Shown here one piece after another: positions 31,293 to 44,310 of a stretch of DNA of 64,000 bases (position 1 is its first letter; each line of letters opens with the position of its first letter). The notes under the pieces are model-generated. The model saw nothing but the letters and a program-made list of their open reading frames with translations. It was not told the origin of the DNA and did no database searches. Origin of the DNA: Carallia brachiata (Eukaryota; Streptophyta; Magnoliopsida; Malpighiales; Rhizophoraceae); contig JADCRB010000114.1 of NCBI GenBank assembly GCA_021464245.1, positions 2,852,001 through 2,916,000 of the forward strand, given 5' to 3'. The position numbers were made by a program, and so were the translations under genes.

Positions 31293-32039
31293 AAAATGAT
31301 AGAGCATGACGCAGTGTGAGGGAGAGGCTGTGGACCTTGCTTGTATGGTGACTTGGTCTATCTGGAACGCTTGCAATGCTTGCCTCTATGAGGAGGTACA
31401 ACACCCACCTAATCTCGTGGTTCATTTAGCCATGACTTTGCTGCTTGATTTCCGTAGAGAAAATGCTTCATCTAGTTTAAATACTCAGACACAATTTGCA
31501 ACACATTGGCAACCTCCAGCGGAAGGCTACTTGAAGCTTAATACTGATGCAGCTTGTCGGGAAAAAGGGATTGGCCTAGGAGTGATTTGCAGGAATGGAT
31601 TGGGGACACCAATTTTTCTGTCTGCAAGATATGCGCTAGGTAGCTTCGAGGTCGAGGTTGCTGAACTCTTAGCAATAAGGGCGGCTGTGATGGAGGCTTC
31701 TATGAAGGGGATATGTAATGTCATTGTGAAGTCAGATAGTTTGTTAGCTATTCAGACCATCAATAACAAAAATGGAAAAAGTACTGTGGGAGGCATGATT
31801 GTGGTGGACATTATCCATCTATCTACAACTTTCTCCAATTTCAGGACTGTCTATTCCAATCGCCAGACAAATGGTGCTGCTCATGCTCTGGGTAAGTTGG
31901 CTTTTGAGAATCCATATTTTACTCTATCTTCTTATTACTGTTTGAATTATGTTTTTGATATTGTAAGGGATGATGCGAAAGTTTCTTTCACATGATTAAT
32001 GAATTAATTCATCTTTTCTCAAAAAAAAAAAAAATGATA
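31293..32039 (+). mobile_element. 5'-truncated LINE 3' end with RNase H domain
   Basis: The ORF 31306-31995 (229 aa) matches the reverse-transcriptase-associated RNase H-like domain (RVT_3) found at the C-terminus of plant non-LTR retrotransposon polyproteins and in their domesticated copies. Visible motifs: LKLNTDAACREKGIGLGVI (first Asp), VEVAELLAIRAAVMEA (Glu), IVKSDSLLAIQ (second Asp) and NGAAHALGKLA (fourth site, His form common in plants). Only 25 bases separate the stop from an A14 tract (32021-32034). The nonamer AAAATGATA occurs at 31293-31301 and 32031-32039, a likely target-site duplication, although its A residues overlap the tail so only TGATA is independent evidence. No reverse transcriptase is present upstream. 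The open frame suggests a fairly recent 5'-truncated insertion. Confidence 0.75.
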
Positions 32040-35000
32040 AATGTGATGGATCATACTAGTGTTTTTGGACCAAAAAGTGAATGTTGCATTGCATACATGC
32101 GAGTTTTTTTCTGATCACTTTATGTCATTTTTAACTTTTCTGTTGGCCAGTCTATATTGTCACACAATAGTGGCAAGTGCTTTTGAAGATATTGAAGAAT
32201 ATCATGTTTATTTCCTCTTGGGCTAAAAAAATATATTTTTTAAGGTATTTAATTAACAAAATAGGACATTTATTTTTGTTTATGGGATTAAAATAATTAT
32301 ATATTTTTTTATTAGAAAGTAAGAGTAATATCTCTATGATCGTAAAAAATATTGAATCTCTTTCTAGTAATGTAAACCATTTAGATAATTACAATAAAAT
32401 TTACATCAAAAATATATAAATTTAACAGCATCAATAAATTCTATTTTTAAAATTGTGTCTAGCAACACTTAAATTTATAATTTCTCACATAAACTCAAGT
32501 GCCTCTACAGCAAAACTATTGGCGGTTAATTATATTTTTTGAAGGTACAAAATCACGAAATAGACTTTTTCCGTGTTGGGCCTTTTAGTTGCTTCGACAT
32601 ATGCTGCATTGGGTTTCTTAAAATTCCATAACATTAGTAGGCGCTGGGAGAAGTTTATTTTTTAGTGGATTTTTTTTTTGAATTTAATGTAATTTTTGAA
32701 TATTAAAGTTTAGTACTAAAAATTTTATCACATTTTTCAGATGTTAAAGCCTTTATGCGCAATTATTGAGATTTAAACTAAGGTCGTGAATGAGCAATAT
32801 ATCAGATAATCATCAGGCATATAAATGGATTTACTTCGATCTCAATCTAACGATCTAATGACGAGTATACCCACAATAATTTTTTTCGGTTAAAAAAAAT
32901 TTTCACCACATTAATTGAACGAAGTCTCGAAAAAAGAATAATTAGCAAACTATGTAGAGGTGGGCCAATTACTAAATTTCTTTTTTAACTTTTGTTTATA
33001 ATGTGTTTAGTTTATGATATTTGCACGGGAAAGAATTGAACGAGAATGAATTATTTTCTTTCTTGAGTTAGATAGCAACGAAGAAAGAAATAAATTCTAA
33101 TCAAACGGGAAACCAATAATTTGGGCTCCATAAATTCCTAGGTAGATTGCCAATGCTCCACAATTGATTCAAATCTTAAAATAACCAAAAGATTCTGGAA
33201 GAAAAATGTTGGGAAATTCAATAAAAAAAATTGAGGAGTGAAATTGTCATTTAATATACATAACTTAATTTTTCATCTACTTTCTCATATTTTTTTTCTC
33301 ACCAAATTTTAATATATCTAAATAACAAATTTATTTTATTTTTAATTTCTTTCTCACTAATTTTTTTCTTACTATTTTCTTCCTCACCTTAACTTCAAAT
33401 CCAAACACCCGTAGTTTGAATGTCTCTCCCGACATAACATAACGCAACAAAATAATAAAATAAATAATGCTACTTATCTCGGATTAATATCATAAATTGT
33501 ACTGTATATATTAAAAAATTAAATTACATTAAAAAATTATATTTAATAATTATTTTAATTATGATATTTAATGGAGACGAATATCATTGCCCATAATCGA
33601 ATGGAAAGAAAGCCCAAAATGAGAAATATAATTTGGGCATAAATGACTAATTAACGCACTGGTCATGCCCACGTGTACAATTTCTTCCAAGTCCCTCTCT
33701 CTCTACTGATAGTGCCGACCTCCAACTCATTTACAACTCATTTACAGCTTGTTTAAAGTGTAAAAAAAGTTAGAGAAAAAGAAAGTTAGAGAAAAAAAAA
33801 AAAACATTACATTGAAAGAAGAATAATATGTTATTTCAAAAAGCTAAAGAAAAAAAAGAACAGTGAAAATCAGTACAAAATTTTTAATAGCCGTACAGTA
33901 CGGCCTTTCTTCCCAAAATGAGAAAAAAACGGGAGAAAAATTAAAGAGTTCCATAATTTTACCAAAGTGCACTTGTCAAAGTATAAATAAATAAAAAAAA
34001 GGATAAAAATTCAAAGGAACTATACATTAATTGGATGAAGGGCATAACTGTCATTTCCTGTACAACAATTTTCTTTTTCTTAACTCTCTCATTATATTTA
34101 AACAAATAATTTTTTTCCACCTCATTCTGCCTTACCTTTTTCACACATATTCAAACAACATGTAGAAAAATCATTTTCTTTGCTTTTATTTTTTTCTTAT
34201 AATTTTTTTTTTACAATTTTCTTTTCTACTTATATTCCAAATCCAAACACAATGTTAGTTAAGCCGTCAAATTTTGACACGTGGCCAATTACTGGTGCCT
34301 GCATTTCTTTTTTTTTTTTTTTTTCCCTCTATTGGTTGATAAATTGATTTATGATTGAAAAAACTGTCTTTGAAATATGAATGAAAGAAGGAAAAAATAA
34401 ATAATCCCGATTTCTTATTTTATGCAAAGATATTACCTCCAAAATAATATTGCAATCAGACATTGATTTTAGGGAGCCCATAATGCCATTGTTTTGCTCT
34501 CGAAGATTACAATCCAATTTATGAATATTTGTCTTAACATCTTAACTTTAATTGTCTCAAGATATTTCTGGACATTACTTCACAAATTCAAAAACAGTTT
34601 CATGTAAAATAAATAATTAGCATTTGGTCACCGTTAATTAATTATACAATTTTGGAAAGAGGAAAAGTTTTCCCATTCATAAAAATATTTTGTTGCCCCT
34701 CAACTTGCACTTAAAATTATTGAAATGGAAAACAAAACACATAACGAAAAACAAAGGGATTTTTTTTCCCTTAAATAAAGCTTCATTATTATTACAAAGC
34801 CTTTTGGTTTTGTTTACGAATAGAAGATTATAGACTAATATAAAATATTTAAAATGTCTGATTATAAAAAAAATTATCTATCTTCTTTCTTTTTTAGTTT
34901 AATAGTGTTAAAAAATTAATGATCTTTTTATAATTATATATTCCAAAATTCCAAAATTTTTTATAATTCGATTTTTCAAATCTTTATTAGTACTCAAGAT

Positions 35001-35763
35001 TGTATCTCTCTGTCCATCAGAAATTAGCTAACGGGCAGCATTAGGGAGCGAGAGGCCTCGGCCATTGAGGGCCACAAGTCCGCTTGATTAGAATAGTCGA
35101 AACAAAGGTTCCCATCCGCATGATTAAAATAGGGTGCTTTTGGCTCCAAATAATTACACTTTGTTAATTATTCTTTGTGAATGTTCCGTGAACTTATAAA
35201 TTTAAAGATATTAGCGGTCTATTAGTAAATGAGTAATTAATGGAAAGAATCTTTAACTTCTTAAACTGTTCTTTCCCCTCAATCAGTTACTTTAAATCTA
35301 AAAAAATTTTTAAAAAATTTATTCTTTGTGAATGTACTTTGAAAATTTTGTTTACTAATCAATATTAGCTTATCATAGAAGCACAATAATTATATAAAGA
35401 TACAACATTTGAGACAACAAAGTCATAATTTCACTTTCCATAAAAATAACAGCATTGGTCTGTGATTTCTGGCCGGCTTACCCTCCTCTGAGTTATAGTT
35501 CCAGTCAGGAAACTTCCCTAAGTTGTATTGTAAGAGTTACAATTCCACGCAGAATTATGCATCATGTTCCGTCATTTATATGTTTCATTTCATGCATACA
35601 CTATCTTCTATCAAGTTCTCGAAAAGTGGTACGCACGCGTCTTGCTATCTTACTCCATTGATTGATTCTGTTGTGTGCTAGAAGGTGTAGATTTGAGTAG
35701 TAAAGAATATGAGTAAAAATGCTCATGTTTGATATTTTTGTCAGATTTTACTTATGTACATTT
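32040..35763. other. AT-rich intergenic stretch
   Basis: No gene is supported. Possible MITE-like edges occur near 33000-33420 (GTGTTTAGTTT versus AATCCAAACACCCG), but the arms do not pair over a convincing length. Many poly-A/T tracts. Confidence 0.5.
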
Positions 35764-36280
35764 TTTTAAGGGGATAAATAATTTTTTAGTTCTAAATCTT
35801 TAGGTTTTTTTTTTTATATTTGAGTCTTAAACTTTTTTAACATTTTATTTGAGTCCTAAACCTTTTGATTTTCTACCAAATCAGTCCATCTGTTTAACAA
35901 AAGTGATCAATCTATTAAAAAATAATTTTAACTTTACAAATAATTATTTAAAAAAGATTAAATATATGAATTGAATGTTTTTTTTATAAAAAATATGCAT
36001 GTTACCTATTTAATTCGTATATTTGTTGATTAAAAAAATATTTAATATGCATATTTTGTTGATGAAAAAAATATTTAATTCATGTATTTAAACTTTTTTA
36101 AATAATTTTTATTAAATTAAACTCACTTATTAATGGATTGACTACTTTTTGTAACTTAAAAGACTGATATAATAAAAATCAAAAGGTTTAGAACTCAAAT
36201 GAAACGTTAAAAAGGTTTAGAATTCAAATGTGAAAAAACCTAAAGGTTTAGAACTCCAAATATGCTTATCCTTTTTTTAA
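35764..36280. mobile_element. Long-TIR MITE, about 515 bp
   Basis: The left arm (35764-35888) and the reverse complement of the right arm (36162-36280) pair over about 115 bp. Shared blocks are AGTTCTAAA(T/C)CTTTAGGTTTTTT, TTTGAGT(C/T)CTAAACCTTTTGATTTT and the outer AAGGGGATAA/AAAGGATAAG. The roughly 270 bp between the arms is AT-rich and non-coding. Long-armed MITEs of this design are usually mobilised by MULEs. No unambiguous 9-bp duplication could be fixed; TGTAC occurs on both sides. Confidence 0.7.
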
Positions 36281-37616
36281 GTGTACCGTGAGTAGTGAGA
36301 AATATTTTTTTATTATTTTTTCACAAAACCAAAAAGTGTCATCTTAAGGTAGAAAATATAAATTTCAGATAATAGCATTATTTTTTTCTTTTAGATTTTT
36401 TTTAAACTAACATAAATTTAGAAATTAAAAAAAAAACTGTCACCGGCTAAAAAGTCTGGTATTATAAATTTATAATCACCATAATTCATAATTTCAAGTT
36501 CACGGTTGGATTTATAGTCTCTACAAATAAAAAAGATTAATTTCCAATAAAAAAGAAAGAAAGAAAGAAAAGGGACCCATTAAAATTTTGGTAATCTTCT
36601 CTTCTAAACTTTCTAATTTGTCTGAACCCGAAAAAAATGGTTGCATTATTGGTTGTTTCATGTTGAAGTGTCAATAAAAAGACAACCAAACATGCAAAGG
36701 TAAATAATAAAACGGAAGAGTATGGACATCAATGAGTAATAATCTTACCGTATGTACATAAAATAATGAATATTAAATTTGAAGTAATAATATTTATATT
36801 TTTTATAATAAAATTTATTATTAAATTTTTTTATTAATATATATATATATTATTAAAAAATATAAAATTATTATTTTTAAAATAATTTTTTAAATTTTTT
36901 TTCTTAGATACACCGAGAATGTAATTGAATAATGAGAAATTTAATAAAAAGTGAATGAAAAAGAAAATAAATGAAAAATAATATAATAATGATGATGTTA
37001 TAATTGATAAAAAATAATAATTAAAAAATTGTGAGAAAGAAAATAAATAATAATTTGTAAAATAAAAATAAAAAATAAATAAAAAATTTTTATTTTTATT
37101 TTTATTTTCTTTTCTTATCGAAAATAGCCAAACATGCCCTGAAACCACGCTCAAAGAAAAAGAAGGAGAGAACGGTGAGGAAGAAAAGTCAATGTCTATG
37201 AAGTACGATCCAATCGAAATGTGGAGGGTCGAAGCTTCCCAGCTTGCGCCAGTTTCACTCTTCTTCTTCTTCTTCTTCTTCTTCTTCTCATCTCTCCATC
37301 TTCGGCCACTGCCCTTTATTTTTTTAATTAAAAGTGTGTGTCTTTGGCAATCCTTGGACGACAGATATTGAAATATAAGATATGGGGGCGTCGTTGTCGT
37401 CGTCGTTGTTTCATGGAAGCTTGCCGTCCATGTTCTCTTGTTACCCTATAACGCGTCTTTAAAAAAATAAATAAATAAATAATAAAAGAACAGCACTTCT
37501 TGAACCAGTTTTCTATAAACCTTGGCCTTAAATTATATTGATTTATTGCTGTGTGTCTGTTTTAAGACGGAGATTACACTTTTCTTGCAGAGATTTTTTT
37601 TTTGTTTGTGCGAGTG

Positions 37617-37647
<31 letters not shown>

Positions 37648-38394
37648 TGTTTTGGGGGCCACCTGTGTGTCTGATCGAGTGGCATTATTACCCTCACCGT
37701 CTGGGTTTACAGGTGATTATCTCAAAGATCCTTCCTTGACCCACTCGTCTCCTTATTTATTTAACCAATATTTTATGTTATTTTTTTTCCTTTTTTTTAT
37801 TTTTATTTTTTGGGTTTAGCGGATGCTTGCTTTTCCTTCCTGTTTTTCTTTAGAATCTTGACCCTTTTTGCTTCAAATTTTACCTGGCTGGGGTTATTAT
37901 TCTGTTTTTTTTTTTTTTTTTTTTCTTGTTTTTAATATATCTACCTAAAAAGGACAGGTCGATGTTACTTGGGCTGCTGGTTATTCTGGGTTGTGGTTTA
38001 TGCTAATAAGCATTATTCCCTCTTTAAGGAGGGCAGTTTTTGGCTTCTCTTACTGGGATTTTGTAGGAGTTACAGATGAGTTGTACTTTTGGGGGTTAGT
38101 TTTTGCAAGTTCTCCCTCACCCCCCAAAACAAGCTGCATTTTTTCTCCAGTACAACATTTGATACACAGGGAAAAAAATCATATATATATATATATAAAA
38201 AAAAAAAAAAAAAAAAAGCAGAGTTCTTGTTATCAGTACTGGGAGTTATTAAAGATTTTGTTTCATTTTTCATCTGGGCTTCCTGGGTAGTTGTTTTCTT
38301 TGTGGAAGCTGCTGCTTTAACAGTGGAAATTTGTGTTCTTGTTTGAGGTTTCTTCTCTGTTGTATAACTATTTGGATGTCAAAAATAAGAGATA
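36281..38394. other. Upstream region of the P4-ATPase gene
   Basis: AT-rich flank, then less AT-rich leader-like sequence from about 37150. It contains a (CTT)n tract (37257-37289), a TG run (37613-37630), T-rich runs and an (AT)n(A)n tract (38178-38218). It probably includes the promoter and a 5' UTR, possibly with a leader intron. No separate gene is supported. Confidence 0.55.
37257..37289. repeat. (CTT)n pyrimidine microsatellite
   Basis: About ten TTC units in the probable promoter or leader of the P4-ATPase gene; pyrimidine patches like this are common near plant transcription starts. Confidence 0.9.
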
Positions 38395-41300
38395 ATGGCT
38401 GGTGGTAGAAGGAGAAGACTGCATTTGAGTAAGATCTACTCATTTAGATGTGGGAAGGCGTTCTTCAAGGATGACCATTCACACATTGGGAGACCCGGTT
38501 TTTCAAGGGTTGTTTTCTGCAATGATCCACAAGGCTTTGAGGCTTCCATTAGAAATTACACTGACAACTATGTCAAGAGTACTAAATATACTCTTGCTAC
38601 TTTCTTGCCTAAATCATTGTTTGAGCAGTTCAGAAGAGTGGCCAACTTTTATTTCTTGGTCTCTGGCATCTTGGCCTTCACACCTCTTGCACCTTACACT
38701 GCTGTCAGTGCCATCATCCCTCTGATTATTGTTATTTCGGCCACCATGGTCAAAGAAGGCATAGAAGACTTACGGAGACAGCAGCAGGTATGGTTGGTTA
38801 CCTGCTAATTGAGTTCAAATTGGTCTATTATCATTTACTTATTTTTCTTACTTACTTTGTTTTTGGGTTTGATTTCTTAATTTCAAATTACAGTATGAAC
38901 AACGAAGTTTGGAATTAAATTAGTTCTTCTTTGACAGAATGTTCTTTTTGCTAACTTGGGATATCTGAAAAAACATCAACTATAGGATGGGATAATGGGA
39001 CTATGACAGTTTGATCCTAACTCAATTCATATGAGAATTCTAGCAGTACTGGTTGTAGATTTGTTGGTAGGATTTTTATTTTACTTTGAACATTGTTAAT
39101 GCTTCTATGTTCCTTGTATGTCATTTAATTGTGTCATGGGAAGGGAGAGTTGTCATGCCTGATTTGGATTTTTGAACGTGGCCATGCCTTCTCAGGATAC
39201 AGAGGTGAACAATAGAAAAGTTAAAGTGCATCAAAGTGATGGTGTTTTCAAGCTCGTGGAATGGAAGAATCTGAGAGTGGGAGACATAGTGAAGGTGGAG
39301 AAGGATGAATTCTTTCCGGCAGACCTCCTCTTGCTGTCATCTAGTTATGAAGATGGGACCTGCTATGTGGAGACCATGAACCTTGACGGAGAGACAAACT
39401 TGAAACTGAAACAGGCAGTGGAGTCTACTTCTATGTTAGATGAGGACTCTAACTTCAAAGATTTTAAGGCTATCGTGAAATGTGAAGACCCAAATGCAAA
39501 TCTGTACTCCTTTGTTGGAAGTTTGGAGTTTGAGGAGAACCTCTATCCTCTCAGTCCTCAGCAACTTCTTCTCAGAGACTCTAAACTAAGAAATACAGAC
39601 CATATTTATGGGGTTGTAATCTTCACTGGACATGATACAAAGGTTGTTCAAAATTCTACTTCCCCACCTTCTAAGAGAAGCAGAATCGAGAGGAAGATGG
39701 ATCGGATTATCTACCTTATGTTTGGTATTGTTTTTTCAATGGCATTAATTGGGTCTATTTTCTTTGGTATTGCAACTGAGAATGACTTGGAAAATGGGAG
39801 GATGAAAAGGTGGTATCTGAGGCCTGATCGTTCTACAGTTTATTTCGACCCCAAAAGGGAGGTGCTTGCGTCAGTTTTTCACTTTCTGTCTGCTCTAATG
39901 CTGTTTTCCTACTTTATCCCAATCTCATTGTATGTGTCTATAGAAATCGTAAAAGTTCTCCAGAGCATGTTCATCAATCAAGATATTCATATGTATTATG
40001 AGGAAACTGACAAACCCGCACATGCTCGTACCTCAAATTTGAATGAGGAACTTGGGCAAGTTGATACAATTCTTTCCGACAAGACTGGAACATTAACGTG
40101 CAATTCTATGGAGTTTGTTAAGTGTTCTATCGCTGGGACTGCTTATGGTCGTGGTGTTACTGAAGTTGAGAGGGCTATGGAAAGAAGAAAAGGTTCTCCG
40201 TTAGTTAATGAAGGGGTAAATGGCTTGGATCATGACATGGTTCCTACAGATACAGAACTGGCCATTAAAGGGTTTAATTTTAATGATGAAAGGATAATGG
40301 ATGGAAATTGGATTCATGAGCCCCATGCCACTGTCATACAAACATTTTTCCGTTTGTTAGCAATCTGTCATACAGCCATCCCTGAAGTAGATGAAGCTAC
40401 AGGAATGATTTCTTATGAAGCTGAGTCACCAGATGAAGCAGCCTTTGTGATTGCAGCGAGAGAAATTGGGTTCAAATTCTGCAAACGGGCCCAAACCAGC
40501 ATATCCGTGAATGAGTTGGACATGGTCTCTGGGAAGAAAGTTGAGAGGTCGGTCTTGTGTGATATGGATTAGAAAACAGGGATTCATATATCGTTGGAAT
40601 TCACAAAGAAATATGTGTGCTTTTTATTTTATATTTTTCTACCTTTGGTTTGTGTGGTAAATCACTTATTTTGGGTTCTTGTTGCTCAGCTGCTGTGTCT
40701 TGTTATCCTATTTTTCTATCTTTTTGTGCACTAAGGTCTAGGGATCAAATGCATTTTTTTGAATTTTAATCATAATCAGGCAATTGAACTCAAAGAATTT
40801 TTTCAAGTATATCTCTCATTTCTGGCTTACAGCTGTCACTCTGGAAATACCAGTTGGACGGTTGGACTAGTGGTTGGTGTCTCCTGATTGAGATTCTTAA
40901 AATTCTCAGCACAAGTATTTCTATATCCAATAATGTGATGTGCATTACTGTTAAAAATAAACCAAAATGGGGTAATTTCTGAGCGCATATTTTTTCTTTT
41001 AGGTTGTACCAGCTTTTGAATGTTTTAGAGTTTAACAGTGCAAGAAAGAGGATGTCTGTTATCGTAAGAAATGAGGAGGGACAGCTGTTGCTCTTTTGTA
41101 AAGGTGCTGACAGGTTTGTAATAAATTATCTTGGTCTCCTCGGTTTTAAGTTCAGCCGCATTTCAATTCATGATTGTGCTTTTCCCAATGCAGTGTCATG
41201 TTTGAAAGGCTTGCCAAGGATGGTCGGGAGTTTGAATCGGAGACCAGAGATCATGTGAATGAGTATGCTGATGCAGGCCTGAGGACCCTGATACTTGCCT

Positions 41301-44300
41301 ATCGTAAACTTAATGAAGGGGAATACAAGGTTTTCAACAAGAAATTCAATGATGCTAAGAATTCAGTTAGTGCAGATCGAGAAATGTTGATTGATTATCT
41401 GACTGACAAGATTGAGAGGGATCTTATTCTTCTTGGTGCTACTGCTGTTGAGGACAAGCTCCAAAATGGGGTTAGTTGGAAAAGCTTATGGTATAGTGAA
41501 GACAAACATTGCTCTGTTGAGATTTAGTTTGGAATTATTTGTTTCCTCTCTTACCTATTAGGTTCCTGACTGCATAGATAAGCTTGCTCAAGCAGGAATT
41601 AAAATTTGGGTTTTGACTGGAGACAAAATGGAGACTGCCATCAATATTGGGTATGCTTTGTCACTGTGAGCTTGACTTGAGTTTTCTAAGAGAGATTTAC
41701 AGTTCATTATTCCATATGGATGAATGCGCCCTAACCTAAAGTTTTCAATATGCAGTTTCGCTTGTAGCTTACTTAGACAAGGCATGAAGCAAATGATAAT
41801 CCACTTGGACAATCCTGATATTCAAGCATTGGAGAAAGCAGGGGAAAAGGCTGCAATCACCAAGGTAAAGATTATCTTAGATCATCAGTAATGTCAATCC
41901 ATAGACATAATTTACTTGTCTGAAGGGAGGGTGTAGCATGTCCCTTCTTTATAGATCTGGAATTTATATTTTGTGGAACTGAAAATAAATCCGAAATAAA
42001 TGAACTAATGTAGGCATTATTAACATGATCTGTTGATTCACATGTTAAGGCGTCCAAGGAAAGCATTCTCCGGCAAATAGCTGATGGAAAGGCTCAAATC
42101 GCTGCATCTAGTAGGAATACTGAGGCATTCGCTTTGATTATTGATGGGAAATCCCTTACTTATGCTTTGGAGGATGACATGAAGAAAATGTTTCTAGAGC
42201 TTGCTATTGGTTGTGCATCTGTTATTTGCTGCCGTTCCTCACCCAAACAGAAGGCACTGGTGTGTTAATGTTTTTCTGTCATTTTTCTGTTCGATAGTTG
42301 CATACTTATTTTTCAATGTTTAAGCTTGTTTTGGGATCTCTAGAAATTATCTAACCTTTGTTTTAAGGACTAATTTTTTAAAATTATAAACTTATATTGC
42401 AGGTCACAAGGCTAGTTAAAGCTGGAACTGGGAAAACAACATTGGCAATTGGTGATGGAGCCAATGATGTGGGCATGCTTCAAGAAGCAGATATTGGGGT
42501 TGGAATCAGTGGCGTTGAAGGAATGCAGGTACTCTTTTGAGTACTTATTTCCCATACTGCAATACTTCTAATTTTCATTGCTTTGAACCCTATATTATGC
42601 TTCTTTCAACTTAGGCTGTTATGTCAAGTGATATTGCAATTGCTCAGTTCCGATATTTGGAGTGGCTGCTACTTGTACATGGACACTGGTGCTACAGGAG
42701 GATCTCATCAATGGTAAGCCCTCCATGTAATTGGATAGCAACGGGGCTTAATATTTTTATTTTTATTTGCATTATATTTACATGCATGGATGTTTTCTTT
42801 TTTTATACTGAGTGTTCTTTACAATCATTAACCTATATTATGATTTTTTGTTGGCAGATATGCTACTTCTTTTACAAGAATATCACATTTGGTTTCTCTG
42901 TTTTCCTATATGAGGCATATACATCATTCTCCGCGCAACCTGCATACAATGACTGGTTTTTGTCCCTTTATAACGTCTTCTTCACATCACTTCCAGTGAT
43001 TGCTTTGGGCGTTTTTGACCAAGATGTATCTCCAGGGTGTTGTATAAAGGTATGCGACCTATGCAATACTTGCGTTCTCATGCAAGACTTAGAACTTATC
43101 CCCATTTTGGAAAGTCTTGGTCAGCATAAATGGTAGTTGTAATTGCAGCTGCATGGATATTACTGGATAATTGTTGATGTCCATACTTAGTGTATGAATT
43201 TAGTTATAAACTGGCTAATGAACCATGAATTTCCAATATTTTCTCAAGGTAATGGCTTAGAGGACTGCATTATACTTCACAGCTGCAGTGTTTATCATTA
43301 AGGATTACTTCGAGTCGCCATGATGTCATGAATCTGACATTGTAGCCATGAGGCCGCATGGTCTTACTTTCCATTGTCCTCTTTGTTCTCCCTTCTTTTT
43401 TTTGTCTATTATGATTGTTTTGGGCAATGCATCCATTGAATATGATGTAATTGGAGTGCACCATTTCTTGGCATTTTAAATGAACATTTTATCTACAAAA
43501 TTGTAAGAAGCATCTAATGCTTTTGGCATAGTATTGTGCATTACTTCTGATGTAATGGTGATCATAACTGCTGCCTGAAATAATTTAAAATCTTCATTTT
43601 GATGTGTTCTTAGTCCACTGGCCAAATTTTGTGTTGTGATTGTTGAAGCCATCTTCTTCTTCATGTGACAGTTTCCCCAATTATACCAAGAAGGGGTACA
43701 AAATGCACTTTTCCGCTGGCGCAGAATAATTGGTTGGATGTTCAATGGGTTCTGCAGTGCAGTAATCATTTTCTTCTTTTCCACTAAAGCCATGGGGCAC
43801 CAAGCCTTCAATTACGATGGGAAAACTGCTGGAAGGGACATCTTAGGGGCAACAATCTACACTTGTGTTGTGTGGACTGTCAACATACAGATGGCACTGG
43901 CGGTTAGTTACTTCACGGTTATACAGCACATTTTGATTTGGGGTTCGATTGCCTTTTGGTACGTCTTTATGTTGGTATATGGGGCTATGTCTTCCTCTTT
44001 TTCTACCAATGCCTACAAAGTCTTCATTGAAGCCCTTGCTCCAGCCCCTTTTTTCTGGCTCATCATACTGTTTGTGGTGGTCTCGGCTCTAGTTCCGTAC
44101 TTCTCTTTTACAGCAATCCAGATGCGGTTCTTTCCCATGTACCATCAAATGATACAGTGGATAGAACATGAAGGTCAGTCAGAGGATCCTGAGTACTGCA
44201 ATATGGTGCGGCAAAGGTCATTGCGGCTAACAACAGTAGGCTTCACTGCTCGTGCAGCAGCAAGAACTAATAGTTTAAAAGATAGGAATCTGAACCACTC

Positions 44301-44310
44301 AAGATATTAG
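38395..44310 (+). CDS. ALA9: P4-type ATPase (phospholipid flippase), ALA9/10/11/12 group
   Basis: P4-ATPases flip phospholipids to the cytosolic leaflet with an ALIS/CDC50 partner. Eleven coding exons in phase: 38395-38787, 39196-40547, 41003-41113, 41194-41470, 41562-41650, 41756-41864, 42050-42259, 42403-42528, 42615-42713, 42858-43049, 43672-44310; 3597 nt, 1198 aa, full family length. The N-terminus [17 protein letters not shown] and [17 protein letters not shown] are typical of this subgroup. DGET lies in the actuator domain, DKTGTLT holds the phosphorylated Asp (about 426), PDEAAFV and KGAD bind nucleotide, [12 protein letters not shown] and GDGANDVGM complete the P domain. A run of membrane segments follows in the last two exons. 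All introns are GT-AG. In exon 9 the sequence reads [16 protein letters not shown] where relatives usually have Arg (FRYLERLLLVHG). Choice of ALA9 rests on gene order; sequence alone only supports the subgroup. Confidence 0.95.

Noticed and set aside
33000..33420. Possible TIR element (GTGTTTAGTTT ... CCAAACACCCG)
   Set aside because: Only about ten bases at each end are alike and no duplication is visible, so it is not supported as an element.
36834..37154. 106-codon minus-strand ORF rich in Phe, Tyr, Asn and Leu
   Set aside because: Pure consequence of AT-rich sequence; no coding signature.
41872..42066. Minus-strand ORF in a P4-ATPase intron
   Set aside because: Spans an intron and exon edge in antisense; shadow only.
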